Assembly: GCF_937997535.1 (NCBI RefSeq)
Contig: NZ_CALKTT010000097.1
Span: forward strand, 1-15,711
DNA: 15,711 nucleotides
From: an uncultured Campylobacter sp.
Lineage (GTDB): Bacteria; Campylobacterota; Campylobacteria; Campylobacterales; Campylobacteraceae
Reading direction: 5' to 3'
The position numbers were made by a program, and so were the translations under genes. The notes beneath the pieces are model-generated. The model made no database searches. It worked only from the letters and a program-made list of their open reading frames with translations, and was not told where the DNA came from. Positions 7,288 through 13,909 of this stretch are shown here, in pieces (positions within the stretch are counted from its first letter, which is position 1; the number at the start of each line of letters is the position of its first letter).

Positions 7288-7713
7288 TCACATATGCGCA
7301 AGCGCGCTATTAAGCAGCCATAAAAAGCCCATTAGGACAGCTAAAAAAGTTATGAACGAAAATGCAGAAAGAATCAGCAAATTTCTAATTCTTCTACGGC
7401 ACTCAGCCGTGCTTTTAGCAGATCTAATAAATTTTACTAAACTTACAATTAGCCAAATGAGCGAAACTACCGGTAGCCCGGTAAAAACCAAGATAAGTAT
7501 AGAAAAAGGATCGAATAGCCACTGAGAATATATGAGTGGAGCAAAAGCGCATGCAAACACAACCGTCGAAATAATTAGAAATTTTTTATCTCTTTTATGG
7601 CGCTCCGGCTCGTTTTTTGATCTGATAAATTTAATCAAACACACTATGAGCCAAACAAAGCAGATCAAAAAGAGCACATTTAAAATCTCCATAAGCGATC
7701 CGAAAATATTCAT
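7288..7713 (-). CDS. Four-span membrane protein with internal duplication
   Basis: This 141-residue protein has about four membrane segments (roughly 8-30, 44-62, 70-96, 111-136). It is an internal duplication: WLIVCLIKFIRS at 21-32 reappears as WLIVSLVKFIRS at 87-98, each followed by a basic/acidic loop and another hydrophobic span (FLIISTVVFA and LLILSAFSF), a period of about 66 residues. AAAGG lies upstream of the ATG. It is the first gene of a unit with the 45-residue membrane protein and the PstS-like protein. I recognise no named family and no catalytic motif. Confidence 0.7.
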   Translation of the reverse strand: MNIFGSLMEILNVLFLICFVWLIVCLIKFIRSKNEPERHKRDKKFLIISTVVFACAFAPLIYSQWLFDPFSILILVFTGLPVVSLIWLIVSLVKFIRSAKSTAECRRRIRNLLILSAFSFITFLAVLMGFLWLLNSALAHM

Positions 7714-7968
7714 CTTTTACCTTTAAATTTTTAATGTACAAAGCGGCATTTTAGAGCTCCGGCAGTGCGAAATTTCATATAGCATAGTTCGCGGTTTTCG
7801 CGGCGGGCGCAAATGCACCGCCAGCGGTCTTAATAAAGCGGCGCGCTTTGCCAGAGCAATGGCGAAATTTTGCAAATTTCAAGCGGCGGCGAAAGTAAAA
7901 TTTCAAACGCCGATAAAATTTCAAAACCGCGAATTGCTAATTTTGCTAAATTTAGCGCGCATTTACCG
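7714..7968. other. Intergenic region between hisB and the PstS-like unit
   Basis: I find no convincing gene in these 255 bases. They contain three copies of AAATTTCAA (7874-7882, 7898-7906, 7916-7924) and a GC-rich hairpin (GGCGG 7802-7806 with CCGCC 7818-7822). The hairpin lies downstream of hisB and could slow transcription, but no clear T-run follows on either strand. The promoter for the three-gene unit should lie near 7714-7760; I cannot place it reliably. Confidence 0.4.
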
Positions 7969-8547
7969 CTATAAAACGCCCTTCGTGCTAGGCACGCCAG
8001 CGCGCTCGTTGATGCTTATTGCGCGACGAAATGCGACGGCGAACGCCTTAAACGCGGCTTCTGCGACGTGATGCAGATTTTCGCCTCGGATCTGGCTTAT
8101 ATGCAGCGTTAAATTTGCGTTAAAAGCCAGAGCGCGGAAAAACTCCTCCACGAGCTCAGCGTCGAATTCGCCGATCTTACCGCGCTTCAGGCTCGGGCAA
8201 TCAAATACCAAAAACGCACGGTTGGAAAAATCAAGCGCGGCGCTTACGGCGGCTTCGTCCATCACGACGACGCTATCGCCGAAGCGCTCGATGTTTTGCG
8301 CGGGATAGATCGCATCTTTGATCGCGCTTCCGAGCACGATGCCGCAGTCCTCGACGCTGTGGTGAAAATCAACCTGCAAATCGCCCTCGCAGCGCAGGTT
8401 CAGATCGATCCACGCGTGCTTGGCAAACGCGCTAAGCATATGATCGAAAAAACCGATGCCCGTTTGTATCTGCGCCTCGCCGCGCCCGTAAAGCTCAAGC
8501 TCAAGCTCGATTTTAGTCTCTTTCGTAGCCCTATTTTTGCTTATCAT
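7969..8547 (-). CDS. hisB: Imidazoleglycerol-phosphate dehydratase HisB
   Basis: This 192-residue monofunctional IGPD converts imidazoleglycerol phosphate to imidazole-acetol phosphate, the sixth step of histidine synthesis, in the cytosol. The duplicated manganese-binding motifs are visible: FFDHMLSAFAKHAWIDL (near 33-49) and DFHHSVEDCGIVLG in the first half, and the ENLHHVAEAAFKAF motif in the second half. There is no N-terminal phosphatase domain, unlike the bifunctional enzyme of enterics. Length is normal. AAGGA precedes the ATG by about 7 nt. It lies 48 nt downstream of dsbD, same direction, and is separated by 255 nt from the next gene. Confidence 0.95.
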   Translation of the reverse strand: MISKNRATKETKIELELELYGRGEAQIQTGIGFFDHMLSAFAKHAWIDLNLRCEGDLQVDFHHSVEDCGIVLGSAIKDAIYPAQNIERFGDSVVVMDEAAVSAALDFSNRAFLVFDCPSLKRGKIGEFDAELVEEFFRALAFNANLTLHISQIRGENLHHVAEAAFKAFAVAFRRAISINERAGVPSTKGVL

Positions 8548-8595
8548 CGCGCAATCCTTAAAACTAAATTTTGTTTGAAATCTATCTAAATTTCA

Positions 8596-10566
8596 CTAAA
8601 TTTCGGTTAAAATTTCGGCCAGCTTTTCGGAATTTACGCTGCCGATCTGGCGCAAGTTCGCAATCTCGGCGCCCTCTTTAAAAAACAGAATCGTAGGCGG
8701 GCCGAATACGTTGAAATGAGCTTTTATCGCTCTGTTTTGCTCGCTATCTTCGCTAAGATCGATCTTTAAAAGGCTAAATTTATCTAGCGCGCCGGCAAGA
8801 GCTGGGTCTGCGAACGCTCGCTCGCTCTGCTCGCAATTTTTACACCAGCTAGCCCAAAAATCCACTATCACGGGCTTTTTGGAATTTTCTATTTTGCCGC
8901 GCAGCTGCGCCAGATCGTGCACAAACGAAAAATGCGCGCCGCCAAAATTTTGAGCGCTAGAAATTTCGCCTGCCTGCAAGCTCTCGCCGCCGGGGCCGCC
9001 GCTGGAATATCTCGTACTTTGCGGGATTAGATTACCAAGCGGTCTGGAAAAATCTTTCGCGCCGCTGGCAAAGCCCGCGAGCAGCAGCGCCGAATATAGC
9101 GCGATTATAAGAGCCAAAGCGCGCTTGATACCGCTCGCGCTGCCGTCAAACAGCCCCAAAAATCCTGCAAAGATCGCGCCTAAAACCGCATAAATAAGCA
9201 GGCTTAAATTTTCGCCGATGAGCGTGCGCGAAATCCACACCGCCGTAAAAAGCAGCAAAAAGCCGAAAATTTTAGGCACCGCCTCCATCCAAGCTCCGGG
9301 CCTAGGCAGTGCTCCGCCGAGCCCCACCACAAGCAGTAGCGCGCCGCTTCCGAGCCCCAGCGCAAAAAGAGCCGCCGCACCCAGCAGAACGTCGCCGCTG
9401 CCCGCGATGTAAACAAGCGCGCCCGCAAGCGGAGCGGAGATGCACGGCGATACGACGAGCGCCGAGATAAGCCCCATCGAAAAAACTCCGATCAAGCCGC
9501 CAGCATTTTCGCTTTTGCTATTTAAGAAGCTTTGGAAGCGCGCAGGCAGGCGGATCTCATAAAATCCGAACATCGAAAGCGCGAGCGCGGCGAATATGAG
9601 CGAGGTTAGGATCAGCGCGGGCGGAGTTTGCAGCAGGCCCTGTAAATTTTGCCCGAAAACCGCTACGAAAGCTCCTAAAATCGCATACGAACTCGCCATC
9701 CCGAAAATATACGCGAGGCTTACGGCGAGGCTTTTTTTTGCGCTCGGCTTCGAGGAAGTTTTCGCCACGATGATCGACGAGAGGATCGGGATGAGCGGAT
9801 AGACGCAAGGACTTAGCGAGAGCAGCACGCCGTAGCCGAAAAACAGCGCGATCGCGGCGATGAAGCTCTTGCCGCTAAGAACGTTTAAAATTTTATCCTG
9901 CTCGGAGATGGAATTTGCGTGCGGATTTTTGTGCGCGGAAGTTTGATGGGAATTTACAGCAGCGTTTTCAGCCGAGCTTACCGCGGAATTTCCAGCCGCG
10001 TGCGAGTCCGCCACAGAATCTGTCTCTGCGCCCGCTGCTGCAGTATTGCTTTTAAAATTTACAGCCCCGCTCTGCGCGCTGTACGTGTCAGAAATATGCG
10101 CGAAATTTACGCCGCTTCGGTATCTTTTCAGCTCGGAGTTTGAAATTTTACCGATCTCATAGCCCTCCGCCGCGCGCTTGAAGCTAAAGCCGAACTGCTG
10201 CGGCTGGTAGCAAAAGCCCGACTTCGTGCAGCCCAAAAAATCGCCGTTAAGTACGAAATTATCGCTGTTCGCGGCATTTGCGAGCACGAGGCCTAAAGGC
10301 ACGACGATGCTAAATTTGCCCTCGTAAATTTTATAATCCTTGTATTCGGTCGCGGCGGGCAAATTTATTAAATTCGTCACCTCCGCGCCGTCAGTGAAAA
10401 TTTTTATCTCGTTTTGATAGAGATAGATTCCGTCTGCAACATCGAAGCTTAGCGTTACGCTATCGCTCTGCGCCGTCGCGTTAAGCTTGAACGCATCGGA
10501 AGGTTTTAAGGGCTCGGCACCTAAACCCAAGAGAAAAAATGCCGTCAAAATCAGCGATCTGATCAA
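8596..10566 (-). CDS. dsbD: Thiol:disulfide interchange protein DsbD
   Basis: This 656-residue inner-membrane protein passes electrons from cytoplasmic thioredoxin to the periplasm, for disulfide isomerisation and cytochrome c maturation. Domains in order: signal peptide (1-17); periplasmic alpha domain with redox pair Cys113 and Cys119; a Ser/Asn/Ala-rich linker (about 160-225); a multi-span beta domain (about 233-498) with LSPC (Cys254) and VSPC (Cys375); a second linker rich in Gly/Ser (about 505-545); a C-terminal thioredoxin-like gamma domain with WASWCKNC (Cys575, Cys578). All six redox cysteines are present. The start is TTG (10564-10566) with AAAGGA 7 nt upstream. It diverges from ppk2. 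The first linker resembles the insertions in engB and the acetyltransferase. Confidence 0.93.
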   Translation of the reverse strand: MIRSLILTAFFLLGLGAEPLKPSDAFKLNATAQSDSVTLSFDVADGIYLYQNEIKIFTDGAEVTNLINLPAATEYKDYKIYEGKFSIVVPLGLVLANAANSDNFVLNGDFLGCTKSGFCYQPQQFGFSFKRAAEGYEIGKISNSELKRYRSGVNFAHISDTYSAQSGAVNFKSNTAAAGAETDSVADSHAAGNSAVSSAENAAVNSHQTSAHKNPHANSISEQDKILNVLSGKSFIAAIALFFGYGVLLSLSPCVYPLIPILSSIIVAKTSSKPSAKKSLAVSLAYIFGMASSYAILGAFVAVFGQNLQGLLQTPPALILTSLIFAALALSMFGFYEIRLPARFQSFLNSKSENAGGLIGVFSMGLISALVVSPCISAPLAGALVYIAGSGDVLLGAAALFALGLGSGALLLVVGLGGALPRPGAWMEAVPKIFGFLLLFTAVWISRTLIGENLSLLIYAVLGAIFAGFLGLFDGSASGIKRALALIIALYSALLLAGFASGAKDFSRPLGNLIPQSTRYSSGGPGGESLQAGEISSAQNFGGAHFSFVHDLAQLRGKIENSKKPVIVDFWASWCKNCEQSERAFADPALAGALDKFSLLKIDLSEDSEQNRAIKAHFNVFGPPTILFFKEGAEIANLRQIGSVNSEKLAEILTEI

Positions 10567-10674
10567 ATTTTATCCTTTGAAATTTTTTCCTACATTCTAA
10601 CGTAATAAGTATGAATTTATAGTGTAATCTAAAGAACTTTTTTGTAAAATTCCTTAAAATTTTTAGGAGGCGAT
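10567..10674. promoter_or_regulatory. Divergent dsbD/ppk2 intergenic region
   Basis: These 108 bases must contain both promoters: dsbD reads left and ppk2 reads right. The DNA is very AT-rich with Campylobacter-like T/A runs; TATAGT and TGTAATCT words near 10618-10630 are possible -10 elements for ppk2, but I cannot choose between them. AGGAGG at 10665-10670 is a strong ribosome binding site for ppk2, and AAAGGA (10574-10579, minus strand) serves dsbD. Confidence 0.5.
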
Positions 10675-11577
10675 ATGAGCAAAGAGATCAAAACCGAAAC
10701 GGGCGAAATAGCACTGAAAGAGATAGAATTTAAAAGCTCAAAGTATGAAAAAATCTCGTTCAAAGACTACGAAACGCTGCTTGAGAGATACCAGATCGAG
10801 CTTTTGAAGCTGCAAAAATTCGTAAAAGAAAAGGGATTAAAAATTTTGATTTTGATGGAGGGGCGCGACGCGGCGGGCAAAGGCGGCACGATCAAGCGCT
10901 TAACCGAGCACCTAAATCCACGCGGATGCCGCATCGTAGCGCTCGAAAAGCCGAGCAACGTAGAAAAGACGCAGTGGTACTTCCAGCGCTACGTCGCGCA
11001 CCTACCCAGCGGCGGCGAGATCACGATATTTGACCGCAGCTGGTATAACCGCGCGATGGTCGAGCCGGTGATGGGCTTTTGCACTCACGCCGAGCATAAA
11101 GATTTCCTGCGCCAAGTGCCTAAATTTGAGGAGCTTTTGGTAAGTGCGGGGATAATTTTGTTTAAATTTTACTTCTCAGTCTCCAAAGAGGAGCAAAAAA
11201 GGCGCTTTGAATCGCGCCGTACCGACCCGCTGAAGCAATATAAACTCTCGCCGGTGGATGCGAGATCGCAGGAGCTGTGGAATCAATACACGCTCGCAAA
11301 ATACTCGATGCTGCTCGCTTCAAATACCGAGTTTGCGCCGTGGACGATCCTTGATAGCAACGACAAAAAGATCGCGCGGCTAAACGCCTTCCGCTGCATA
11401 CTCTCGCGCATAGACTATCCCGAAAAGATCGACGCGAAGGAGCTTGCAGTGGATCCAAACCTCGTGCGAAACGGCACCAGGGAGATAGTCCTAATGGAGG
11501 ATAGCCAAAAAAGCGAGGCTTGGCGCAAGCTGGAAAGCCCCTCCCGCAAGAACAAGAAGGATAAGAAAAAGGGTTAA
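10675..11577 (+). CDS. ppk2: Polyphosphate kinase 2 (PPK2 family)
   Basis: This 300-residue PPK2-type enzyme transfers phosphate between polyphosphate and nucleotides in the cytosol, making GTP or ATP from the diphosphate. The Walker A loop is GRDAAGKGGT (63-72), Walker B is ITIFDRSWYNR (about 116-126), and the lid region has EEQKRRFESRRTDPLKQYKLS. RYVAHLPSGGEI is a family signature. Length fits single-domain class I PPK2. The C-terminal tail is lysine-rich. The ATG follows AGGAGG at 4 nt. It is the only clear rightward housekeeping gene in the window and appears to be monocistronic, with CRISPR remnants starting about 130 nt downstream. I cannot tell ADP from GDP preference from sequence alone. 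Confidence 0.93.
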   Translation: MSKEIKTETGEIALKEIEFKSSKYEKISFKDYETLLERYQIELLKLQKFVKEKGLKILILMEGRDAAGKGGTIKRLTEHLNPRGCRIVALEKPSNVEKTQWYFQRYVAHLPSGGEITIFDRSWYNRAMVEPVMGFCTHAEHKDFLRQVPKFEELLVSAGIILFKFYFSVSKEEQKRRFESRRTDPLKQYKLSPVDARSQELWNQYTLAKYSMLLASNTEFAPWTILDSNDKKIARLNAFRCILSRIDYPEKIDAKELAVDPNLVRNGTREIVLMEDSQKSEAWRKLESPSRKNKKDKKKG

Positions 11578-11705
11578 ATCTTGCCAATGAAGATTACTCG
11601 CTAAGAATTGCCATGGAGGCTTGCTTAGGAATTGCCTCATTAGGGATTATTTCCTAATATATAGAAACGCATTAAATTCTATGATTATGGACCTCAAGAT
11701 TCTTT
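11578..11705. other. ppk2 downstream region with a weak hairpin
   Basis: No gene is seen here. ATTAGG (11639-11644) and CCTAAT (11653-11658) form a 6-bp stem with an 8-nt loop that may help end ppk2 transcription, but no T-run follows. The octamer GAATTGCC occurs at about 11605-11612 and again at about 11629-11636. Confidence 0.35.
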
Positions 11706-11988
11706 GAAATTCTATCTAATGGGATGGAATTCTACACAACGCCACGGGCTACGTGATGAAGTATATCACGTTTCAATTCCTAGTGGAATAGAATTCTACC
11801 TCGTCGCTTGCTTTTCTCTGCGGCTGTCGCCCATAGTTTCAATTCCCAACGGGAATTGAAATGCGAAACTCACATATCCCGCATTCACCGCCTTTCCGTA
11901 GAATTCTACTCCACTAGGAATTGAAACGCTCTTTGTACCGGATATGGCTCGGCATAGGGTAAAATTCCATCTTGTTTGTAATTGCTAC
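11706..11988. CRISPR. Decayed, bidirectional CRISPR array (five repeat units, four spacers)
   Basis: Units of about 30 bp lie at 11706-11735 (degenerate), 11770-11799, 11836-11861 (palindromic hybrid), 11898-11927 and 11959-11988 (degenerate, about 23 of 30 matching). Spacers are 34, 36, 36 and 31 nt. In the orientation that ends ATTGAAAC, the two left units read on the minus strand and the two right units on the plus strand, so both halves point outward from the hybrid. The better-preserved units share a middle TCCACTAGGA, unlike TCCCGTTGGGA in the second array. Degeneration increases outward on both sides, as expected for old trailer ends. No leader fits between the halves. The array is probably not actively growing. 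Confidence 0.85.
11836..11861. repeat. Palindromic hybrid CRISPR repeat
   Basis: Two 11-bp arms, TTTCAATTCCC and GGGAATTGAAA, are exact reverse complements separated by AAC, with a leading G. Each arm is the handle end of a CRISPR repeat. This unit therefore reads as the 3' half of a repeat on both strands, with a 36-nt spacer on each side. The usual 5' half (GTAGAATTC) is missing on both strands. Confidence 0.85.
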
Positions 11989-12279
11989 CAGAACCGATCA
12001 AAAAATCAAACCCCAAAAGCTTCGATTATAAAATTTCATATATCCCGGTTTAAAAATTTAATGTGCCGTTCTATAAGATGCCTGTTTGCGTGGGCCGGTT
12101 CATCTTTACAGCATAATATGCAAAATTTTATAAAATTTTATGTTTATTTTATGCAGTATTCTGTATAATTCACACGGATAAACGAAGTGTTTTGCTATTT
12201 TTACTTATGAATGACACGATTTTTATTCATTTTATACGATTTTATGTATAATTAACGAATAAATTTGTATAATTTTCAT
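11989..12279 (+). promoter_or_regulatory. AT-rich upstream region of the HTH gene with three TGTATAATT elements
   Basis: TGTATAATT occurs at 12162-12170, 12245-12253 and 12266-12274. The last one puts TATAAT (12268-12273) 6 nt before the ATG at 12280, the spacing expected between a -10 box and a transcription start, so a leaderless mRNA is plausible. An inverted repeat, ATGAAT (12207-12212) and ATTCAT (12225-12230) with 12 nt between, could be an operator for the HTH protein itself. No convincing ORF is found here. Confidence 0.45.
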
Positions 12280-12525
12280 ATGTTAGAAACGAGCGATATA
12301 TTCAACATTTTGCACAATGCCGTCGAAGCCAAAAACAACGGCAAAAAGATCTCGCACGCCGCGATGGCGCAGAGGTTAGGCGTGTCGATGCGGACGTATC
12401 AGGACTGGCGCTTGGGCACGACCAAGCCGCAGGCCGCGACCGCGATATGCCAGATGTTGTGCGAGCTCGATAGCGACGACGCTGCGTTTGTGCTGCATAA
12501 GATAAAAAAACTTATAGGAGAGTAG
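12280..12525 (+). CDS. Small helix-turn-helix DNA-binding protein
   Basis: This 81-residue protein (from the ATG at 12280) has a clear helix-turn-helix near residues 24-50: ISHAAMAQRLGVSMRTYQDW, with a following Arg-Leu-Gly turn as in Cro/CI-like or MerR-less regulators. There is no effector domain, so it is probably a simple repressor or activator. An in-frame TTG at 12265 would add five residues. Neither start has a Shine-Dalgarno sequence, but a TATAAT box directly precedes the ATG. The stop overlaps the ribosome binding region of a 44-codon ORF. It sits between two CRISPR arrays. Possible roles are a phage-derived or plasmid-derived regulator, an antitoxin, or a regulator of the CRISPR locus; nothing in the sequence decides between these. 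Confidence 0.75.
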   Translation: MLETSDIFNILHNAVEAKNNGKKISHAAMAQRLGVSMRTYQDWRLGTTKPQAATAICQMLCELDSDDAAFVLHKIKKLIGE

Positions 12526-12526
12526 A

Positions 12527-12661
12527 GTGCAAAACATTACTTTGCAAGAAAAGCTGGATCTACAGGGCGTCTTTCGCGTGATTTATGAGAAAAAAGAGTC
12601 GAAATTCGCGATCTTTTACAAGGCGCTTTTGAAGAAATTTTTTAAAAATTTTAAAAAATAA
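12527..12661 (+). CDS. 44-residue basic protein coupled to the HTH gene
   Basis: GTG at 12527 follows the HTH stop codon by 1 nt and is preceded by AGGAG at 6 nt, an excellent ribosome binding site. The 44 residues run from VQNITLQEKLDLQGVFRVIY to a very basic, Phe/Lys-rich end (LLKKFFKNFKK). It has no signal peptide and is probably partly amphipathic-helical. I do not recognise it. A two-gene unit of an HTH regulator plus a tiny basic protein could be a toxin-antitoxin-like or phage-derived pair; this is speculation. The ribosome binding site is the main evidence that it is translated. Confidence 0.6.
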   Translation: MQNITLQEKLDLQGVFRVIYEKKESKFAIFYKALLKKFFKNFKK

Positions 12662-12735
12662 CTGGCGGAGGCATTTATTTATTATACTTTATGTGGCAAA
12701 GGCGGTAGTATCCATTAAATTTAGATGATTTTTCC

Positions 12736-12873
12736 TTATTTATGACGACTATGCCGATATTCTTTGTTTTGCAGTTTCAAAGGTTGTTGCCAAATTCTTA
12801 CTTTATAAAATTCTTTCCATCTTTCTGCCTCTTTGGCATCATCTAATTTAATTTTAAATTCTAACTTTGACAC
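12736..12873 (-). CDS. Possible 45-residue ORF or gene remnant
   Basis: GTG at 12871-12873 (minus strand) opens 45 codons with a protein-like composition: VSKLEFKIKLDDAKEAERWK, then a WQQP segment and a basic end (YRHSRHK). A stop codon lies just upstream in frame, so it is either complete or the broken end of a longer gene. The ribosome binding site is poor (TTAAGAT). It resembles nothing I can name. The surrounding DNA is otherwise non-coding. It could be a decayed remnant. Confidence 0.35.
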   Translation of the reverse strand: MSKLEFKIKLDDAKEAERWKEFYKVRIWQQPLKLQNKEYRHSRHK

Positions 12874-13296
12874 ATGATCTTAAATTTGTAGCGTAAATTT
12901 AATTGAAATTAATGCGGAATTCTTACTTTAACTTAGCTTTTAAGATCCCTAGCGTGCATTTTTACAAATATTTTGAATTTGCTATTAAATGAGTTGCATT
13001 TAAATCTATTTATATTATGGCAAATATACAGTTCGTTAAAATTTTAATTTGTGAGTAACTCCAGAATTTCATTCGTAACCTATAAATTTAATATATTTGG
13101 TGGCAAATTGAAACCGAATGAAATTTCACATAAGTGCCCCATGCTGTATCCTATCCCAGCCACAACTAATCTTTTTAAATTTTATAGCGAGATGAGAATT
13201 CTATCCATTTCCGCCGTAAAAGTCGCATCGCGTAGATCCGTTTTGATTTAAATAAGATGAATTCCTACGCGAATCGTGCAATAAGCCTATTTATGC
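12874..13296. other. Gene-free region left of the second CRISPR array
   Basis: I find no convincing gene in these 423 AT-rich bases. An 11-bp inverted repeat (AATTTCATTCG 13065-13075; CGAATGAAATT 13115-13125) is separated by 39 nt, with an ATTGAAAC octamer, the same as the CRISPR handle, at 13107-13114 in between. No other part of a CRISPR repeat accompanies it. Confidence 0.35.
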
Positions 13297-13523
13297 GTTT
13301 CAATTCCCAAAGGATAGAATAATTATTCTACATTCCTGCGGGACGCTATAAATGCAGTGGCAGAAGTTTCAATTCCCAACGGGATGGAATTCTACGCTCA
13401 TGTCTTTCCAAGCGGTGCGGAATATTTTAGTTTCAATTCCCAACGGGATGGAATTCTACGAGGAGCGCGCTTTTCTCTGCTCCCTTGTCAATTGTTTCAA
13501 TTCCCAACGGGATGGAATTCTAC
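13297..13523 (-). CRISPR. CRISPR array, 30-bp repeats, three spacers, type I-B-like
   Basis: Three identical 30-bp repeats lie at 13366-13395, 13430-13459 and 13494-13523, with a degenerate one at 13297-13331 that carries about 5 extra bases. On the minus strand the repeat reads GTAGAATTCC, then ATCCCGTTGG, then GAATTGAAAC; the ATTGAAAC end is the typical 5' handle of type I crRNAs, so transcription should run leftward. Spacers are 13332-13365, 13396-13429 and 13460-13493, each 34 nt. The degenerate repeat at the left marks the trailer end; the leader is to the right, between the array and cas1. The small size suggests little or lost acquisition activity. Confidence 0.95.
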
Positions 13524-13909
13524 AGCACGAATTTTTCCATTTTCCTAGGTAGAAAGTGTTAGGAGTATATATTTTTATGCCTTAAAATAGACTAAATTTA
13601 AAAAAGCGCTGATTGCTCAATGCCCAAAATTAGGCATTTCAGAATCTTAAAAGCAACTTTATCGCTATCTATATGTATCGTGAGTGCAAATGTTAAAATC
13701 TAAATATAAAGATATTCAAAAATCGAAGTGTGAATAATAAAAAGCTGAAATTTTAAAAACATATGTGTTTTTAAAGCCAATTCGTTCGCCGTTCCGTGCT
13801 TCAGATCAAATTTATTTCAAAAGCACATGCATCTTAAGAGGGCACAATCTATAGGCGTAAGTGATTCTAGTCAAAATTTTAAAAGCACGAATGAGCTTAA
13901 AACCCCAGC
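13524..13909 (-). promoter_or_regulatory. CRISPR leader region between array and cas1
   Basis: These 386 gene-free, AT-rich bases lie between the cas1 stop and the first repeat. A TATACT box on the minus strand (13564-13569) would start transcription near 13557, about 34 nt before the first repeat, a likely leader promoter. An inverted repeat AATGCC (13619-13624) and GGCATT (13633-13638) with an 8-nt loop may be a protein-binding or integration-guiding site. Confidence 0.5.
13752..13775 (-). terminator. Possible A/T-rich terminator hairpin of the cas operon
   Basis: TTTAAAAACA and TGTTTTTAAA form a 10-bp perfect stem with loop TATG, about 135 nt beyond the cas1 stop codon. It has only one G-C pair, so it would be weak. 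It may separate cas transcription from the array leader. Confidence 0.3.

Noticed and set aside
11944..12168. Rightward 74-codon ORF beside the decayed array
   Set aside because: It starts within a CRISPR spacer, crosses a degenerate repeat and AT-rich promoter DNA, and has no ribosome binding site.
13107..13114. ATTGAAAC octamer like the CRISPR handle
   Set aside because: Only 8 bases match and no other part of a repeat is present at the expected position.
13051..13251. Rightward 66-codon ORF left of the second array
   Set aside because: No ribosome binding site, unconvincing composition, and it spans an inverted repeat; not supported as a gene.
13352..13552. Rightward ORFs of 63-66 codons across the second CRISPR array (repeating FNSQRDGI or SIPNGME)
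   Set aside because: They are translations of the 30-bp CRISPR repeats, which stay in frame because repeat plus spacer totals 64 nt with open frames by chance; no ribosome binding site or gene-like composition.
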